Position numbers and translations under genes: made by a program
The notes under the pieces: generated by a model
Told to the model about the DNA's origin: nothing
Databases searched by the model: none
Seen by the model: the letters and a program-made list of their open reading frames with translations, nothing else
Assembly: GCA_038380795.1 (NCBI GenBank)
Contig: CM076266.1
Span: 45,282,425-45,346,424 of the forward strand
Source of the DNA: Pyrocephalus nanus
Taxonomy: Eukaryota > Chordata > Aves > Passeriformes > Tyrannidae
Length of the DNA: 64,000 nt
Direction of reading: 5' to 3'
In this document: one piece after another, positions 60,801-64,000 of the stretch
Layout: every line of letters starts with the position of its first letter
Position numbering within the stretch: the first letter of the stretch is position 1

Positions 60801-63800
60801 CAAGCTGAAAACAATAAATCTTTCTCAATAGCTTATACAAGACTGTGGTTTTCTTTAAAGATAGTACATTATTTTTGTGCTATTTTATGACAGAAGTAAT
60901 AGAATGAGGTAAAAGCACTAAACCCATGTTAAATGTTTCTGTAGGAAAGATGGTTGCATTTATTAGGATTAATAGACTACTTATACTGGAAACTAAAATC
61001 CTCTTTTTATTCACATGCAATATAGTGTGCAGGTAACCAAAATCCAATCTTCTTAATCCTCAGTGAAGCAGCTTTTTCCCTGACTTCAGCGACAGTTCAA
61101 TTTCTGTTATGCTAACCATATGCTCCTGATTGATTATCAGTTATATTTAATTATTCAGAGTTACAGATGGCAGTTTTGTGAGGTAAACTGCTGATCTCTG
61201 GAGGCCCTGTGTGCTGATACCTCTGCCTCTGCAGTTACAATTCTTGAGTCCCAGAGGTTGAGAAAAACAGTTAATTTAACCACTTCTGTAAGCTGTATTG
61301 GCCTATCCAACCAGGAGAGAATGAAAAGATCCTGATACTAAGCTAGTAGACTAAATCCATAGAGATGGAAGAGAGGATATTAAGATAAATGCTCTGAAAG
61401 AACCTGTGTTGCCAGTAATTAATGCAACTCTTTCTGCTTATCCATTGAAAGAAGTGTTTCAGTTGCACAAAATTTTTTTACTCTACCAAGTTTTTCCCAT
61501 TCTCCACATTTAAAGGGTATTTCTACTATAGTAGGGAAGCATGTCCTTGATTTCATACCAGTAGGATCTTAGTTCTAGACCTCTGAGGCCCTGCTGCCAT
61601 CTTTGGAATCCTACTGTGCAGTATAGAGCAATCTGTAGTGGAAAAAGCAGGATGGGTCAGAGTCATTTGTACCAGAGTGGAAAGTACATCAGCAGCAGAA
61701 AACAGAAGACCCACCTATCTTTGCTTCTCCGCATGTTAGTAGTAGTTAAAAAAATGTAAATTAAAAAAAAGAAAAAAATCCCCCCTTGTGCATTTTTTGG
61801 TAATCAAAACCATAGGGACAGTGGGAGAAAATCCATCTTTTTTTCTTTTTTTTTCATGCTGCTTTTCCTGAGACAGGTTTTTTGTTTTCAGTTCTCCTGA
61901 TAGTGCAGTCCCAGCAGAATGCACCTAACAAATCATAGTGAGTGTCTGCACCTTGCTATGTATCAAAGTCCCTTAATGTGCCAACAAAGTTCTTCAAGGT
62001 CAGAAAAGCAGTTTATCAACCTCTTATATCTCTTATAGGAGACAATAAATTTATTCTACTGTTGGAATCTATGAATAATTCAGATGCTGTGTGTGATAAA
62101 CACTATTGCTTAGGATGCTCTGCATGTCATTGTCAACTAGTACTAAACACTGTCATTGCTCCATGTACTTTGTACTTTTTAGCTTTCTCTCAGCTCAGGA
62201 AAATGCATTGCTGTATGGATTGCATTTTTCTGTGTCCTTTAGCTCTTTAAAGTTTGCTTTTTCCTATTGCATCCTTCCATTACCAAGTAGGTTGAGACGA
62301 TTAATGTTCGGAATAACTGCCTTCTGTCTTAATTTCTAAGCAGTCTAAAAATTTACTTCAGAAATAGAAAAACAGTTGTCTTTTGAAGGGCTCTGCATTC
62401 TATATTGCTATTAACATAGAAAAAAATATCTTTCTTGATTAATTTTATGGCGAGCAGGGAAATCTGGGATACTTCCTGTTTCTATTTAGCTTAAGCAAAT
62501 GTGCATGATTTAATATATACATAAGTCTAGCTAATCTTATAAGAGCTTTATGGAGCCCTTTAAAATATTTAATGAAATATTTAATTCACTTATTACAAAT
62601 TCATTCTGAGTTTTATCCCATTTTAAGACAAGTACTGCCCTAGTGAGCTAAATTAAAGTTCATTTGTATGATCTATGAGACAAAGAATAAGAAAAAAAGT
62701 ATTTTTTTTTTTTTTAACTAATAGGACTTATAAAGCTAAATAAGATATTGGACTCCTTCTTGTACCTTCTCCTTGCTTACCCTTCATATAGAAGTCAAAG
62801 TAATATAACAGTAGTTAACTATGACGAAATTATAGATTTTTCTAGGAGGTCTGAGTGTCTATATCTATGAATAACCAAAAGACCTTAACCGTAATTTTGA
62901 AACTTTAGTTGATAGAGACCTTTGGCTTTTAAACTTGGGAAAGCAATGAAGAGTTACACATTTCTAAACATGACAATTGGAACCTGAATATGGACCTGAG
63001 TCCATATTTACAGAGAATAACAACTCCAAAAATTCAGTGTGTGATCTACCATATATTCCACCATACCTTTAAACAAACTTAGCCCCATATCACCTGAAAT
63101 TACATCTTTCCACAGTAACTTAAAACTAGGCATATTCACATTTTCTTATACAAAACTAACTACCATAATTATGAGTCCTACGTTTTTAAAGTGTGTGTTA
63201 GTATTATCTGCTGTGAGGTAAATATGGTTACACTGTTGAGGAGTTCCTAACAGAACTCAAGGATATTTTAAATAAAACAAGTAGATATGCATAAGTAGTT
63301 CTACAAACTGAAATAAGTTTATATCTCCTCTGATTATTTTTTAAATAGCAATTATAATAATGGCAGCTTTCCAGTAAGAGTAAGCAAGTAAAAAATCTCA
63401 AAATTGAAGGAATAAGAGGAATTATTTGGTCTGAAAACACTAATGTTAAAAGGAAGAATTGTTTTAGCTTTCCCTAAATGACTTCACTGATGACACATTG
63501 CTTTGTGCAGCAATTCTCATTAAATCATTGGCAATTTAGTAGATTTTTTTTCAGTAATAACAAAGCTATAAAAGGCAGAGGAATTGCTTTAATTTGGTAG
63601 ATTTTCTAGTCATTCCAATGTTTATGTGATGTAAAGCCTTCTTTAAAGGAGTTTGTTTATGTGTTTCTTAGCCTGCTTAGTGTTACCAGATTCATTAAAA
63701 AAAAAAAAAGAGCTGGTCTCTATTGCACAGTTAAACTGAATCAAATCTTTTAAGAGACTTTTTTCTCTAGACTGAACATATGGATGCAGAATAAACATCT

Positions 63801-63821
63801 TGTCAAGCCCATAGAATATGA
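57839..63821. other. Gene-free stretch
   Basis: About 6 kb without a recognised gene. The 57840-58200 part may be an ancient repeat, but I cannot place it. A short GT run (about 60332-60345) and a T run (62701-62716) are simple sequence. The frames at 61942-62250 and 63228-63440 have no domain. Confidence 0.45.
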
Positions 63822-64000
63822 GATGGCAGTGTGCTCTTTAGCCAGGAGGGCCAACAGCATCCTCAGGTGCATCGGGAAGAATGTGGCCAGCAGGTCAAGG
63901 GAGATGATCCTTCCCCTCTACTCAACCGTGGTGAGGCCACATCTGGAGTGCTGTGTCTAGTCCTGGACTCCTCAGTACAAGAAAGAGAAGGAGCTACTGG
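63822..64000 (+). mobile_element. CR1 LINE fragment, late ORF2, cut by window edge
   Basis: The plus strand reads CR1 sense late ORF2: 'agtgtgctctttagccagga', 'gccaacagcatcctcagg', 'gtggccagcaggtcaaggga', 'tggtgaggccacatctggag', 'cctcagtacaagaaag'. Translated, it follows [19 protein letters not shown] then [20 protein letters not shown]. An in-frame TAG at 63958-63960 replaces the usual Gln. One base appears missing just before the ARRAN segment. The element continues beyond the window and is 5'-truncated at about 63822. Confidence 0.92.

Overview
This window looks like AT-rich, gene-poor nuclear DNA from a bird, either an intergenic desert or part of a very large intron. The main clue is a set of CR1 LINE fragments. 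Several end in the bird-typical octamer tract (ATTCTATG on the sense strand), and one carries reverse-transcriptase motifs. A second clue is a sequence that closely resembles an avian ERVL-type LTR. I saw no bacterial or phage-like gene layout. No protein-coding gene can be assigned with confidence. Most open frames are short, compositionally biased or shadows of repeats.

Layout: 1-7.4 kb is AT-rich DNA with a T/G-rich low-complexity block (1370-1509) and one unproven exon-like open segment on the minus strand (2654-2853). An old CR1 3' region lies at 7451-7908, followed by a GTTT/TG microsatellite (8389-8550). A composite of two CR1 pieces in opposite orientation lies at 17091-17770. A probable LTR lies at about 19720-20105 and a solo ERVL-like LTR at 22760-23214. 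The stretch from 23.2 to 35.7 kb has no recognisable gene. CR1 3' ends follow at 35720-35836 (minus) and 39490-39874 (plus), and a relatively fresh 5'-truncated CR1 lies at 40952-41821 (minus). The 42-52 kb stretch has only small tandem duplications and an RFX X-box-like site. A 60-base exon-like segment lies at 52494-52553. The longest CR1 (55335-57003, minus) keeps much of the RT domain. A short CR1 tail lies at 57669-57838, and another CR1 runs off the right edge from 63822.

Nothing here forms an operon or pathway. The visible history is repeated CR1 retrotransposition, at least one ERV insertion reduced to an LTR, and microsatellite growth. The two exon-like segments are the only hints of host coding sequence, and both are weak. 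I found no clear undescribed biological system.
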